9,215 nt of DNA from the NCBI GenBank assembly GCA_947458345.1, contig CANHBU010000048.1, positions 1 to 9,215 of the forward strand, in the 5' to 3' direction. The DNA comes from Comamonadaceae bacterium (lineage in GTDB: Bacteria; Pseudomonadota; Gammaproteobacteria; Burkholderiales; Burkholderiaceae_C). Shown here in pieces: positions 1 to 6,989 of this stretch. The number at the start of each line of letters is the position of its first letter. The first letter of the stretch is position 1. Made by a program: the position numbers and the translations under genes. The notes under the pieces were generated by a model that saw only the letters and a list, made by a program, of their open reading frames with translations, had not been told where the DNA came from and did not search any database.

Positions 1-1116
1 AAGCGCTGCTGTGCGGTCCAGATCGAGACGCAAATGAATCTGGACGGGGCCGCCCTCAAAACGCTTGCGGATACGGTATTGAAAATCGATGAGGGCGTTG
101 TAGAAGGAAGCGCCTTCTTCGCTCAGCGTGTCAATGATGAGATACAAGTCCGCAATGCACTCCTGAATGATCTCTTGCAAGCCGCCCTGGTCGATTTCTT
201 TGTTTTCGATCATCATTTTTGCGTAGGTCAGCTGCGAGCCCAGGCCGTCGTGCATGTCTTTCATCAGCAGGGCGCGCTCAAGACTCTTGCTTTCTTCGAC
301 GGCGATCGCCCGCAGCTTGTCTTTGGCCTGTAGCAACTCTTGCTGGGCGCGATGGTTGTCTGTGATGTCCCGAATGACAGACAGGGTCACCCACTTGCCG
401 TTGATCGACTCGTTCAGGCTTCTCGTGTGGCTGTTGAAGTGAAAAGTCTGTCCATCCAAGGATTCAAGCGAGTACTCCAGATAAGAGGATTGTTGGGTCT
501 TGAGCACGGCTTGAATCAGCGCCAGCCCACGATCGGCCACTTCCTGGGGCAAGACCTCGTGCATGGTCTTACCGATCAGCGTCATGGGGTCCGAAAAGAA
601 CAAATGCATGAACGGTGGACTGTTAGTTTGCAGGTAGCGACCGTCCTCATCAATCAACATGACCAGATCGGGCATGGCTTTGATCAGCGATTCAAATTTC
701 GCCTGATTGATCTGACTGGCGGTGATGTCCAGGTAATAGCCCGACCACACCACGCAGCCGTCGATCAGCCGGCTTGTGGGACGCGATGAAATCTGAATCC
801 ATTTTTCTCGACCACTGCGGGTGATGACGCGAGTCTGCACAAAAAACAGACTGCCGCTTTTGTTGGCATGGATATCGGTCTGATGCACCCGCTCCCGGTC
901 ATCGGGGTGGAACAGGCTCCAGATGATCGAAGCGTCAGTTTCCAACTCTTGCGCTGTGACCTCGAACATATCCAGCATTTGTTCGTTGAAATACGGGAAA
1001 TGGCTGACCCCCTTGGCGTCAAGGTAGTACTCATACAGACCGCAAGGCACGGACTGTGTGATGCGCTTAAAGCGACTTAGCACGTCATTGGCTTGGTCTG
1101 GCTGCTGATCGTTCAT
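1..1116 (-). CDS. PAS-PAS sensor histidine kinase, HisKA_3 type (3' end cut by window edge)
   Basis: Reading the minus strand from the ATG at 1116-1114 gives 372 codons without a stop to base 1, so the C-terminal part is missing. Residues about 20-133 look like a PAS_3-type domain, ending in the typical YYLDIT. Residues about 142-253 form a second PAS domain (AMPDLVMLIDEDGRYL, ending SVIRDIT). A helical linker (254-285) follows, then KDMHDGLGSQLTYAK with the probable phospho-acceptor His289. The HDGLGxQ form is that of HisKA_3 kinases (NarX, UhpB, DegS), which usually pass phosphate to LuxR/NarL-type regulators. The HATPase_c ATP-binding domain should lie beyond the edge. I see no membrane segment or signal peptide, so a soluble cytoplasmic sensor is inferred; its ligand is unknown. 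GAAAGG about 8 nt before the ATG can serve as a ribosome-binding site. It starts 38 nt after the Nudix-MBL stop on the same strand, so co-transcription is possible. GC is about 50% in sampled lines, against about 70% in dapF. Confidence 0.88.
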   Translation of the reverse strand, partial: MNDQQPDQANDVLSRFKRITQSVPCGLYEYYLDAKGVSHFPYFNEQMLDMFEVTAQELETDASIIWSLFHPDDRERVHQTDIHANKSGSLFFVQTRVITRSGREKWIQISSRPTSRLIDGCVVWSGYYLDITASQINQAKFESLIKAMPDLVMLIDEDGRYLQTNSPPFMHLFFSDPMTLIGKTMHEVLPQEVADRGLALIQAVLKTQQSSYLEYSLESLDGQTFHFNSHTRSLNESINGKWVTLSVIRDITDNHRAQQELLQAKDKLRAIAVEESKSLERALLMKDMHDGLGSQLTYAKMMIENKEIDQGGLQEIIQECIADLYLIIDTLSEEGASFYNALIDFQYRIRKRFEGGPVQIHLRLDLDRTAAL

Positions 1117-1154
1117 TGCTGGCCTTTCGGTGCACGGGGCCGGGCCCGGGCACC

Positions 1155-2798
1155 TCACAGATTGAAGCCGCCCAGGCTCTGGATGCGCTCCACATGCGCC
1201 AGCAGTGAGCGCTTGGCCACTGGCCAGATGCGCGGATCGACATCGTCGTAGGCCAGTTTGACCCAATCGTCCATGCTGCCATCGGGCTGGGCCTGCATGA
1301 CTTTGAGCACTTTGGCTTCGCGCTGCAGGCGGTGTGCTTTGAGGCGGGCAATCGCCCCTGGGGCATCGCCGAGCACATAGCCGTGGGCCGGCGCGATAAA
1401 GCCAATCGCGTGCTCGGCGCAGGCTTGGCTCAGCAGGTCCAGCGAGTCCAGGTAGTCGTTCATATTGCCGTCGGGCGGATCGACCACGGTGGTGCTGCCA
1501 TTGAGGATGTGGTCGCCGCTAAAGAGCAGGCCGTCCTCTTCGAGCACGAAGCAGACATGGTTGGCCGCATGGCCGGGCGTGTGCAAGGCGCGCAGGGTGT
1601 GCTGGTGTTCGCCTTGGCCCAGCACCAGGCGCTCGCCGTGGGCCAGTGCCCGATCCGGCGTGAATTCGCTGGCCGCACGCGCGGTGGGCAGGGAGGCCAG
1701 GCCCAGGATGGGCGGGCGGCTCTCGCACAGGGCTTGTAGTGGCTTTGCGCCTGGCGAATGGTCGGGGTGGGAATGGGTGCAGACAATGGCGCGGATATTG
1801 CCGCCAGCGGCTTGCCACAGGGTCTGCAAATGCTGCTCGTCGGCTGGCCCGGGGTCGATGCAGATATAGCCAGTGCTGGCATCGCCCACCAGATAGCTGT
1901 TGGTGCCCGGCCCGGTCATCACGCCGGGGTTGGGCGCGGTCAGCCGCATGACGTTTTTGAGCAGGGCCACCGGCCTTTCGGTCTGCCAGTCCAGGTGGTG
2001 GACCATTTGCCCGTCCGGGCAGGTCAGTTGCAGCTCGCCATAGGGTGACTCATGCTCCATGTAACGCGCTTCGCGGCCTTGCAGCAAGCCGGCGCGCGGG
2101 CAGGAGGTCCACAGCGGCCCGCCAGCGCCGCAGGCCTGCAGCACCGCATCGACGCTGGCATAGGCCTGCAACCGGCGCAGGGTGCGGATGGTCGGAAAGA
2201 TCATGTACAGGGTGCCGGCCTCGTAGCGGGCCAGGGCGTCTGCCGGCCGCACCCAGACCGGCTCGAATTGCTCGTGCTCATCGGCCACCGGCTCCTGGCC
2301 CTCGGGCATGCGCGCCACCAAAAATGGCACGTCAAAGCGTTTGGGCATGTCGCGGTCGGTGATCCAGTGGGCCAGCTGGAAGACCTCGTCGGCCGCTGGC
2401 TGCAGCCCAAGAGCCTGGCATTGCGCAAAAAACGGCTGGTGGCGATCGAGCGCAGCCACATCCGCGGCGTCGGCGTGCTGACCGTCCGGCCGGCGGGCCA
2501 GCAAGATGCCCAGCTCTTCGAAGCTCTCGCGGATGGCCGCCAGGGCCGGTGTCAGACTCGCCTCGTCCTGGTCGGCTCGGCGGCGGCACTGCGCGTGCAC
2601 CGCCGGCGAGCGATCGTGGGCATCAATGCCACCGCCCGGAAAAACAAAGGCCCCGGGTGCAAAGCTGGCTTTGTCCGAGCGGCGCGTCATCAGCACCTCG
2701 AAGCCGCCTTCGGCCGGCCGCAGCATCAAGACGGTGGCGGCCGAGCGCAGCGCTGCCGGTTCGCGCTGGATGTAGAGCAGTTGTGAGGGGCGGGCCAT
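1155..2798 (-). CDS. Fused Nudix hydrolase and metallo-beta-lactamase-fold hydrolase (LACTB2-like)
   Basis: 547 residues. Residues about 16-205 form a Nudix domain: FVFPGGGID at 51-59 and RESFEELGI at 90-98 match the REUxEExGU core of the Nudix box. A long insert separates the glycine part from the RE part, as in NUDT19-like (CoA diphosphatase-type) proteins. Residues about 285-475 form a metallo-beta-lactamase fold with THSHPDH (His342, His344, Asp346, His347), TPGH (His410), SGDH (Asp429) and PAHG (His472), so the two-metal site looks complete. Residues about 485-545 resemble the small winged-helix domain that follows the catalytic domain in LACTB2-like enzymes. By family, it should hydrolyse a nucleoside-diphosphate-linked compound and a thioester or phosphodiester; the real substrates are unknown. 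The start at 2798 (MARPSQLLYI) is preferred because Nudix similarity begins soon after it. An in-frame ATG at 2900 would add 34 residues without clear domain character. No good Shine-Dalgarno is seen before 2798. Divergent from dapF. Confidence 0.9.
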   Translation of the reverse strand: MARPSQLLYIQREPAALRSAATVLMLRPAEGGFEVLMTRRSDKASFAPGAFVFPGGGIDAHDRSPAVHAQCRRRADQDEASLTPALAAIRESFEELGILLARRPDGQHADAADVAALDRHQPFFAQCQALGLQPAADEVFQLAHWITDRDMPKRFDVPFLVARMPEGQEPVADEHEQFEPVWVRPADALARYEAGTLYMIFPTIRTLRRLQAYASVDAVLQACGAGGPLWTSCPRAGLLQGREARYMEHESPYGELQLTCPDGQMVHHLDWQTERPVALLKNVMRLTAPNPGVMTGPGTNSYLVGDASTGYICIDPGPADEQHLQTLWQAAGGNIRAIVCTHSHPDHSPGAKPLQALCESRPPILGLASLPTARAASEFTPDRALAHGERLVLGQGEHQHTLRALHTPGHAANHVCFVLEEDGLLFSGDHILNGSTTVVDPPDGNMNDYLDSLDLLSQACAEHAIGFIAPAHGYVLGDAPGAIARLKAHRLQREAKVLKVMQAQPDGSMDDWVKLAYDDVDPRIWPVAKRSLLAHVERIQSLGGFNL

Positions 2799-2913
2799 GT
2801 CGTGATCGTCAATAGGATTCAAATAGATGTGCCGGGCGTGCGCCGGCTTGGCGGACTTGCATGGTAAGCCAAGGATGGGCTCGATCGCCGTGCCCCGCAC
2901 CGATAATGAGCCG
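2799..2913. promoter_or_regulatory. Divergent intergenic region between the Nudix-MBL gene and dapF
   Basis: This 115-nt gap lies between two genes that point away from each other, so it must hold promoters for both. The only AT-rich patch is about 2809-2829, next to the Nudix-MBL start; it could carry that gene's promoter, but no clear pair of -35 and -10 boxes is visible. On the dapF side there is a GATAAT box at 2902-2907, listed separately. No known operator palindrome was recognised. Confidence 0.4.
2902..2907 (+). promoter_or_regulatory. -10-like box GATAAT directly before dapF
   Basis: GATAAT matches the sigma-70 -10 consensus at 5 of 6 bases. It is followed by only 6 nt before the ATG at 2914. 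Transcription usually starts about 7 nt after the -10 box, which would place the first RNA base on or next to the A of the start codon, giving a leaderless mRNA. No Shine-Dalgarno sequence lies between. No good -35 box is seen 16-18 nt upstream, so the call rests on the -10 box and its position alone. Confidence 0.4.
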
Positions 2914-3801
2914 ATGCGGATTCAATTTACCAAGATGCAAGGCGCCGGTAACGACTTCGTCGTGCTGGACGAGACGCGCGGCCTGCTGGGCCTGACGCCT
3001 GCGCAGTACCGGTTTTTGGCCGACCGCCATTTCGGGGTTGGCGCCGACCAGATCCTGAGCGTGCGCCCGCCGCCAGCCGGTGCGCGCGATATCGATTTTT
3101 CCTATGTCATCCACAACGCCGACGGCGGCGAGGTGGAGCATTGCGGCAACGGCGCGCGCTGTTTCGTGCGCTATGTTCGAGACCGCGGCCTTTGCGAGCG
3201 CGACACGGTGAGGGTGCAGACCCTCAATCGGGTGCTGCAATTGCATTTGCAGCCCGACGGCCGGGTGAGCGTGGACATGGGCGCGCCGGTTTTTGAGCCG
3301 CAGCGCGTGCCTTTTGACGCCAGCGGTCTGCAGCCTCGCCTGCTGGCCGGCTGGCCGATCTGGCCGCTCGATCTTGGCCTTGATGCAAGCGTCGAGGTGG
3401 CGGTGCTGTCGATGGGCAATCCGCATGCGCTGCTGTGGGTCGACGATGTCGAGCAGGCGCCTGTGCTCAGCTGGGGCCCGCTGATCGAATCGCATCGGCG
3501 TTTTGCCCAGCGGGTCAACGCCGGTTTTGCGCAAGTGATCTCGCGCCAAGAAATTCGCTTGCGGGTGTTCGAGCGTGGCGCCGGCGAGACGCTGGCCTGC
3601 GGCACCGGTGCATGCGCCGCGGTGGTTGCCGGCATCCGCCAGGGCTTGCTCGATGAGGCGGTGGAGGTGCACACGCGCGGCGGGCAGCTGCGCATCGAGT
3701 GGGCTGGCGCGTCCGATTTGTCGGCGCCGGTGCGCCTGAGCGGGCCGGCCGTGCGCGTGTACGAGGGACAAATTGAGCTGCCCGAGGTGTCTGGACGCTG
3801 A
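2914..3801 (+). CDS. dapF: Diaminopimelate epimerase
   Basis: 295 residues, slightly longer than E. coli DapF (274). The enzyme converts LL- to meso-diaminopimelate in the cytosol, the last step before lysine and the source of the peptidoglycan cross-linking residue. The N-terminus [15 protein letters not shown] (5-19) is the family signature. The two active-site cysteines are present in their motifs: Cys77 in HCGNGARC and Cys229 in [16 protein letters not shown] (167-173) and FERGAGET (219-226) are also conserved. The ATG at 2914 is chosen because the family sequence begins there; a longer in-frame start at 2827 would add 29 residues unlike DapF. It is the first gene of the conserved dapF, DUF484, xerC order, with 65 nt to the next gene. 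Nothing looks broken. Confidence 0.97.
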   Translation: MRIQFTKMQGAGNDFVVLDETRGLLGLTPAQYRFLADRHFGVGADQILSVRPPPAGARDIDFSYVIHNADGGEVEHCGNGARCFVRYVRDRGLCERDTVRVQTLNRVLQLHLQPDGRVSVDMGAPVFEPQRVPFDASGLQPRLLAGWPIWPLDLGLDASVEVAVLSMGNPHALLWVDDVEQAPVLSWGPLIESHRRFAQRVNAGFAQVISRQEIRLRVFERGAGETLACGTGACAAVVAGIRQGLLDEAVEVHTRGGQLRIEWAGASDLSAPVRLSGPAVRVYEGQIELPEVSGR

Positions 3802-3829
3802 GGGGTTGCGGCTGGCCCAGGCTCTGGGC

Positions 3830-3858
3830 TTGGATATCGGCCACAAACGGTAGACAAT
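3830..3858 (+). promoter_or_regulatory. Possible sigma-70 promoter for the DUF484-xerC pair
   Basis: TTGGAT at 3830-3835 and GACAAT at 3853-3858 are separated by exactly 17 nt, the ideal spacing. The -35 matches the consensus at its TTG core only; the -10 matches at 4 of 6. The -10 box ends 8 nt before the DUF484 ATG at 3867, so the transcript would have almost no leader. It lies in the 65-nt gap after dapF, so the downstream genes may also be read through from dapF. Confidence 0.4.
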
Positions 3859-3866
3859 GCGGGCCC

Positions 3867-4577
3867 ATGACTTCCTCCGACACGGCTCTGGCCCATCCCA
3901 TCACCGAAGACGACATCGCCAACTTCCTGGTCCACAACCCCGAATTCTTCGAGCGCCATGCCGCTTTGCTCGCTTCGGTGCAGCTGTCGAGTGGACTGGC
4001 AGGCCGCGCCGTCAGTCTGCAAGAGCGTCAGGCTGAGCTGCTGCGCGACAAGAACAAGGCGCTGGAGCAGCGCATCGTCGAGATGATGCGCCATGGTCAG
4101 GAAAACAGCGCCATTGGCGAGAAGATGCAAGCCTGGAGCCGCCAGCTGCTGCTGGCGGCGCAGCCGCAGGACATTCCGGGCGTCATCACGAGCGAGCTGC
4201 AAAAGCAGTTTCTGATTCCGCAGGCGGCCATCAAGGTCTGGGGCGTCGATGCAGCCTATGCCGAGCTGGCCTTTGCCTGCGGCGTCAGTCCGGATGCGCA
4301 GGCCTTCGCCTCTGCGCTTAGCCGCCCGTACTGCGGCCCCAACAAAGGGCTGGAGGCCGTGCGATGGCTGCCCGATGCGGTGTCGGTGCAGTCGATGGCC
4401 GTGATCGCTTTGCGCGCCGGCGCAGCGCCCAAGGCCTTTGGCGCCTTGGTGCTGGGCTCGGCTGACCGTGAGCGCTTTCAAAGTGACATGGCCACCGACT
4501 TTTTGCAGCGCATCGGCGAGCTGGCCAGTGCGGCGCTCTCGCGCCTGCGCTCGGCTGTGCCCCCCAGCCTAGACTGA
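3867..4577 (+). CDS. DUF484 family protein
   Basis: 236 residues. The N-terminal block ITEDDIANFLVHNPEFFERH (12-31) followed by LLASVQL is the hallmark of DUF484 proteins, the family found upstream of xerC in many gamma- and betaproteobacteria (E. coli YigA is the counterpart). A helical, probably coiled-coil stretch follows at about 50-90 (QERQAELLRDKNKALEQRI). The rest (about 95-230) is likely a GAF-like alpha/beta domain, the known fold prediction for this family, with FGALVLGS near 196-203. The molecular role is not established; conservation beside xerC suggests a link to recombination or cell division, but that is inference. The stop is 6 nt before xerC, so the two are probably translated together. 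No Shine-Dalgarno precedes the ATG. Confidence 0.92.
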   Translation: MTSSDTALAHPITEDDIANFLVHNPEFFERHAALLASVQLSSGLAGRAVSLQERQAELLRDKNKALEQRIVEMMRHGQENSAIGEKMQAWSRQLLLAAQPQDIPGVITSELQKQFLIPQAAIKVWGVDAAYAELAFACGVSPDAQAFASALSRPYCGPNKGLEAVRWLPDAVSVQSMAVIALRAGAAPKAFGALVLGSADRERFQSDMATDFLQRIGELASAALSRLRSAVPPSLD

Positions 4578-4583
4578 TCGCCC

Positions 4584-5540
4584 ATGTCCTGCGTGCAGGG
4601 CAGCGCTGCACAGCCCTCGCAAGCGCTGGTCGATGCTTATCTGAGCCATGTGCGGGTGCAAAAGCGTCTGGCCGCGCGCACCCAGGCCCTGTATGCCCAA
4701 GACCTGCTCAAGCTGCAGCAGTTCGCAGCCCAGGCCAAGATCTCGCTCGAGCAGGTCACCACGCCCGATGTGCGCCGCTGGGTCGCCCAGATGCACGGTC
4801 GGGGCCGCAGCGGGCGCGGCATCGCGCTCATCTTGTCGGGCTGGCGCGGGTTTTATGCCTGGCTGGGCCTTCAGGGTGCGCTGCCTCATAACCCGGTGCA
4901 GGGCGTGCGCGCACCTAAGGCGCCCAAGCCCTTGCCCAAGGCGCTGGGCGTCGACGAAGCGGTGCAACTGGCCAGTTTCCGGCAAGGCGGCGATCGGGCT
5001 GATCTCGATGTCCGCGACCACTGCCTGACCGAGCTGCTCTACGGCTGCGGGCTGCGCATTGCCGAACTCGCTGGCCTGGACGCGCAGGCCAGCGCCCAGG
5101 CCAGGGGCTGGGTCGATCTGCAAGACGCGCAGGCCCATGTGCTGGGAAAAGGCAGCAAGCGGCGCAGCGTGCCGGTGGGTGCACCCGCGCTGAGGGCCCT
5201 GGCCGCCTGGTTGGCGGTGCGCAGCCAGTGGAGTGCCGGGCGGGCGACAGACCCGGCCTTGTTCATCAGCCAAAGCGGCCAGCGGCTGTCGATTCGCCAG
5301 ATGCAGGTGCGCCTCAAGCGCCGCTCCCTGGCCGCCGGCCTGGCCACCCCGGTGCATCCGCACATGCTGCGCCACTCTTTTGCCAGCCATGTGCTGCAGT
5401 CCAGCGGCGATTTGCGCGCGGTGCAGGAATTGCTGGGCCACGCCAATATCAGCACCACCCAGGTCTACACCCGGCTGGACTTTGCGCATTTGGCCAAGAT
5501 CTACGATGCGGCCCATCCGCGGGCGCAGGGCAAGAAATAG
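4584..5540 (+). CDS. xerC: Tyrosine recombinase XerC
   Basis: 318 residues, the usual length with a slightly longer N-terminus. With XerD it resolves chromosome dimers at dif near the division septum. The N-terminal SAM-like core-binding domain spans about 10-100. The catalytic domain follows at about 115-310. All six active-site positions are visible: Arg158 (GCGLRIAEL), Lys189 (LGKGSK), His260 and Arg263 (HMLRHSF), His286 (LLGHANI) and the nucleophile Tyr295 (TTQVYTRLD). The position after dapF and DUF484 and the internal motifs favour XerC over XerD or a phage integrase; no mobile-element genes lie nearby. It starts 6 nt after the DUF484 stop with no own Shine-Dalgarno, which suggests translational coupling. 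In E. coli the next gene is the HAD phosphatase yigB; here it is an rRNA methyltransferase. Confidence 0.95.
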   Translation: MSCVQGSAAQPSQALVDAYLSHVRVQKRLAARTQALYAQDLLKLQQFAAQAKISLEQVTTPDVRRWVAQMHGRGRSGRGIALILSGWRGFYAWLGLQGALPHNPVQGVRAPKAPKPLPKALGVDEAVQLASFRQGGDRADLDVRDHCLTELLYGCGLRIAELAGLDAQASAQARGWVDLQDAQAHVLGKGSKRRSVPVGAPALRALAAWLAVRSQWSAGRATDPALFISQSGQRLSIRQMQVRLKRRSLAAGLATPVHPHMLRHSFASHVLQSSGDLRAVQELLGHANISTTQVYTRLDFAHLAKIYDAAHPRAQGKK

Positions 5541-5581
5541 CCGGATCGCATCGATGCTGCCTTGAGACGCCGATACCGCTT

Positions 5582-5593
5582 GGCCGATCGGCC
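5582..5593. other. 12-bp perfect palindrome between xerC and the rRNA methyltransferase
   Basis: GGCCGATCGGCC reads the same on both strands. It sits in the 106-nt gap, about 40 nt after the xerC stop. It has no T-run after it, so it is not a typical intrinsic terminator. It could be a protein-binding site or chance in GC-rich DNA. Confidence 0.25.
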
Positions 5594-5634
5594 GCAGGCA
5601 AGCCACAGTCTCGGCCGCCGTGCCGTGCCGGCGC

Positions 5635-5640
5635 GACAAT
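5635..5640 (+). promoter_or_regulatory. -10-like box GACAAT directly before the rRNA methyltransferase gene
   Basis: GACAAT ends 6 nt before the ATG at 5647, the same layout as at dapF, and no Shine-Dalgarno lies between. This fits a leaderless mRNA. No convincing -35 box is seen at 16-18 nt upstream, so confidence is limited. Confidence 0.35.
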
Positions 5641-5646
5641 GTCGCC

Positions 5647-6831
5647 ATGAAATCCATACGACTGCATGCCGGCAAGGAAAAGTCTTTGCTGCGAAAGCAC
5701 CCCTGGGTGTTCGACGGGGCCATTGCCCGCGGCGGCGGTGACAGCGGCGAGACGGTGCGGGTGGAGTCGCACGAAGGGCGTTTTTTGGCCTGGGCCGCTT
5801 TCAGCCCGCGCTCGCGCATCCGGGCGCGGGTCTGGAGCTTCGACGAGGCCCAGCGCATCGATGCCGCCTTTGTGGCCGAGCGCATCGATCGCGCCGTTTC
5901 AGCGCGCGATCTGTTTGACATCCAAAGCGATGGCGTGCGTCTGGTCCATGGCGAGTGCGACGGTCTGCCTGGCCTGGTCGTCGACCGTTACGGCGATGTG
6001 CTGGTGGCGCAGTTCACCAGTTGCGCCAGCGAGCGCTGGAAACCGGTGATCGCACGCGCCTTGCTTGAGCGCACCGGTCTGCAGCACCTGTATGAACGCT
6101 CCGATTCGAGCGTGCGACAGCTCGAGGGCCTGGACGAGGTCTGCGGCTGGCTGGCCGGGCAGGGCTCGACCGAGCGGGTGATCCGCGAGCATGGCTGGCG
6201 GCTGGGGCTCGATATCGCGCGCGGACACAAAACCGGCTTTTACCTAGACCAGCGCGACAGTCGGCAACGGTTTTTTCAGTGGACACGCCAGCGCGGTTTT
6301 GGCTCGGTGCTCAACTGTTTTTGCTACACGGGCGGCTTTACCGTGGCGGCGCTGGCCGGCGGCGCCGGGCATGTGCTGTCCATCGACTCCTCGGCGCCGG
6401 CTTTGCAGCAGGCCATGGCCAATGTGCAACTCAATGGCCTGCCCGTTGAGCGCGCCGAGATGCTCGACGCCGATGTCAATGCCAGCTTGCGCCAGTTTTT
6501 GCAGCAAGGCCGGCGCTTTGACGCCATCGTGCTCGATCCGCCCAAGCTGGCCCCGACCGTCGCCCATGCCGAGCGGGCCGCGCGGGCTTACAAGGACCTC
6601 AACCGCTTGGCCCTGCAATTGCTGCAGCCGGGCGGCTTGCTGATGACCTTTTCCTGCTCGGGCGGTATCAGTGCCGATCTGTTCCACAAGATCGTGGCCT
6701 CGGCCGGCGCCGATGCGGGGCTCGATGCCTTTATTTGCGAGCGCCTCGGGGGCGCGCCGGACCATCCGATGACGCTGCGCTTTCCCGAGGGCGAATACCT
6801 CAAGGGCCTGGTGGTGGTGCGCAAGCCCTAA
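5647..6831 (+). CDS. rlmI: RlmI-like 23S rRNA cytosine-5 methyltransferase
   Basis: 394 residues, against 396 for E. coli RlmI (YccW), which uses S-adenosylmethionine to make m5C1962 in 23S rRNA. An N-terminal PUA RNA-binding domain covers about 2-75 (LRKHPWVFDGAI at 15-26 is typical). A middle domain leads to HKTGFYLDQRDSR (194-206), a hallmark of this family. The Rossmann methyltransferase domain follows, with motif I NCFCYTGGFTVAA (223-235), the acidic ribose-binding region LSIDSS (244-249), DPPK (297-300) and the FSCSGG block (335-340), whose Cys337 may be catalytic. The end carries DHPMTLRFPEGEYLKGL (372-388), also conserved. Start 5647 is chosen because the PUA domain begins at once; an in-frame ATG at 5620 would add 9 residues without similarity. 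The exact target base is inferred from the family. It stands apart from xerC by 106 nt and probably has its own promoter. Confidence 0.9.
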   Translation: MKSIRLHAGKEKSLLRKHPWVFDGAIARGGGDSGETVRVESHEGRFLAWAAFSPRSRIRARVWSFDEAQRIDAAFVAERIDRAVSARDLFDIQSDGVRLVHGECDGLPGLVVDRYGDVLVAQFTSCASERWKPVIARALLERTGLQHLYERSDSSVRQLEGLDEVCGWLAGQGSTERVIREHGWRLGLDIARGHKTGFYLDQRDSRQRFFQWTRQRGFGSVLNCFCYTGGFTVAALAGGAGHVLSIDSSAPALQQAMANVQLNGLPVERAEMLDADVNASLRQFLQQGRRFDAIVLDPPKLAPTVAHAERAARAYKDLNRLALQLLQPGGLLMTFSCSGGISADLFHKIVASAGADAGLDAFICERLGGAPDHPMTLRFPEGEYLKGLVVVRKP

Positions 6832-6880
6832 GGCCACCTGTCGGCTGCGGCTGAGCTGGGCACAGCGCGCCCGCTCGCAC

Positions 6881-6886
6881 TACACT
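6881..6886 (+). promoter_or_regulatory. Possible -10 box (TACACT) upstream of the CobW-family gene
   Basis: TACACT matches 4 of 6 consensus bases. It would start an RNA near 6893 with a leader of about 97 nt before the ATG at 6990. No good -35 box is visible. The gap also holds no inverted AT-rich palindrome like the Zur boxes known upstream of some COG0523 genes. Confidence 0.25.
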
Positions 6887-6989
6887 GGCCCTTTTTCGAG
6901 GGTTGGCCCCTGATCGCACCGGTTTGCCCTGTAAAAACGGCCAGGCCGTGCGTGGGGCCCGGCCCGAACGCCAAAAAAATACGGACAAC

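Noticed and set aside
1140..1149. CCGGGCCCGG palindrome between the Nudix-MBL and kinase genes as a terminator
   Set aside because: Only 10 bp with no loop or T-run, in GC-rich DNA; chance is likely.
2052..2786. Plus-strand ORF (244 codons) opposite the Nudix domain
   Set aside because: The minus-strand reading has intact Nudix motifs; this frame has none.
2809..3846. Minus-strand ORF (345 codons) antisense to dapF
   Set aside because: It almost completely mirrors dapF, whose active-site motifs are certain, and it has no recognisable domain.
3171..4481. Long minus-strand ORF (436 codons) opposite dapF and DUF484
   Set aside because: It lies antisense to two clear genes, has the Arg/Ala/Pro/Ser-rich composition typical of shadow frames in GC-rich DNA, and shows no known motif.
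4584..5540. Phage or integron integrase rather than XerC
   Set aside because: The dapF-DUF484 context, length and motifs fit housekeeping XerC; there is no attachment site, tRNA or mobile-element gene nearby.
4569..5921. Minus-strand ORF (450 codons) opposite xerC
   Set aside because: The opposite strand carries all XerC catalytic residues in order; this frame is an uninformative mirror.
6832..6989. Zur (zinc uptake regulator) operator before the COG0523 GTPase
   Set aside because: No AT-rich inverted repeat of the Zur type is visible, so zinc control cannot be claimed from sequence.
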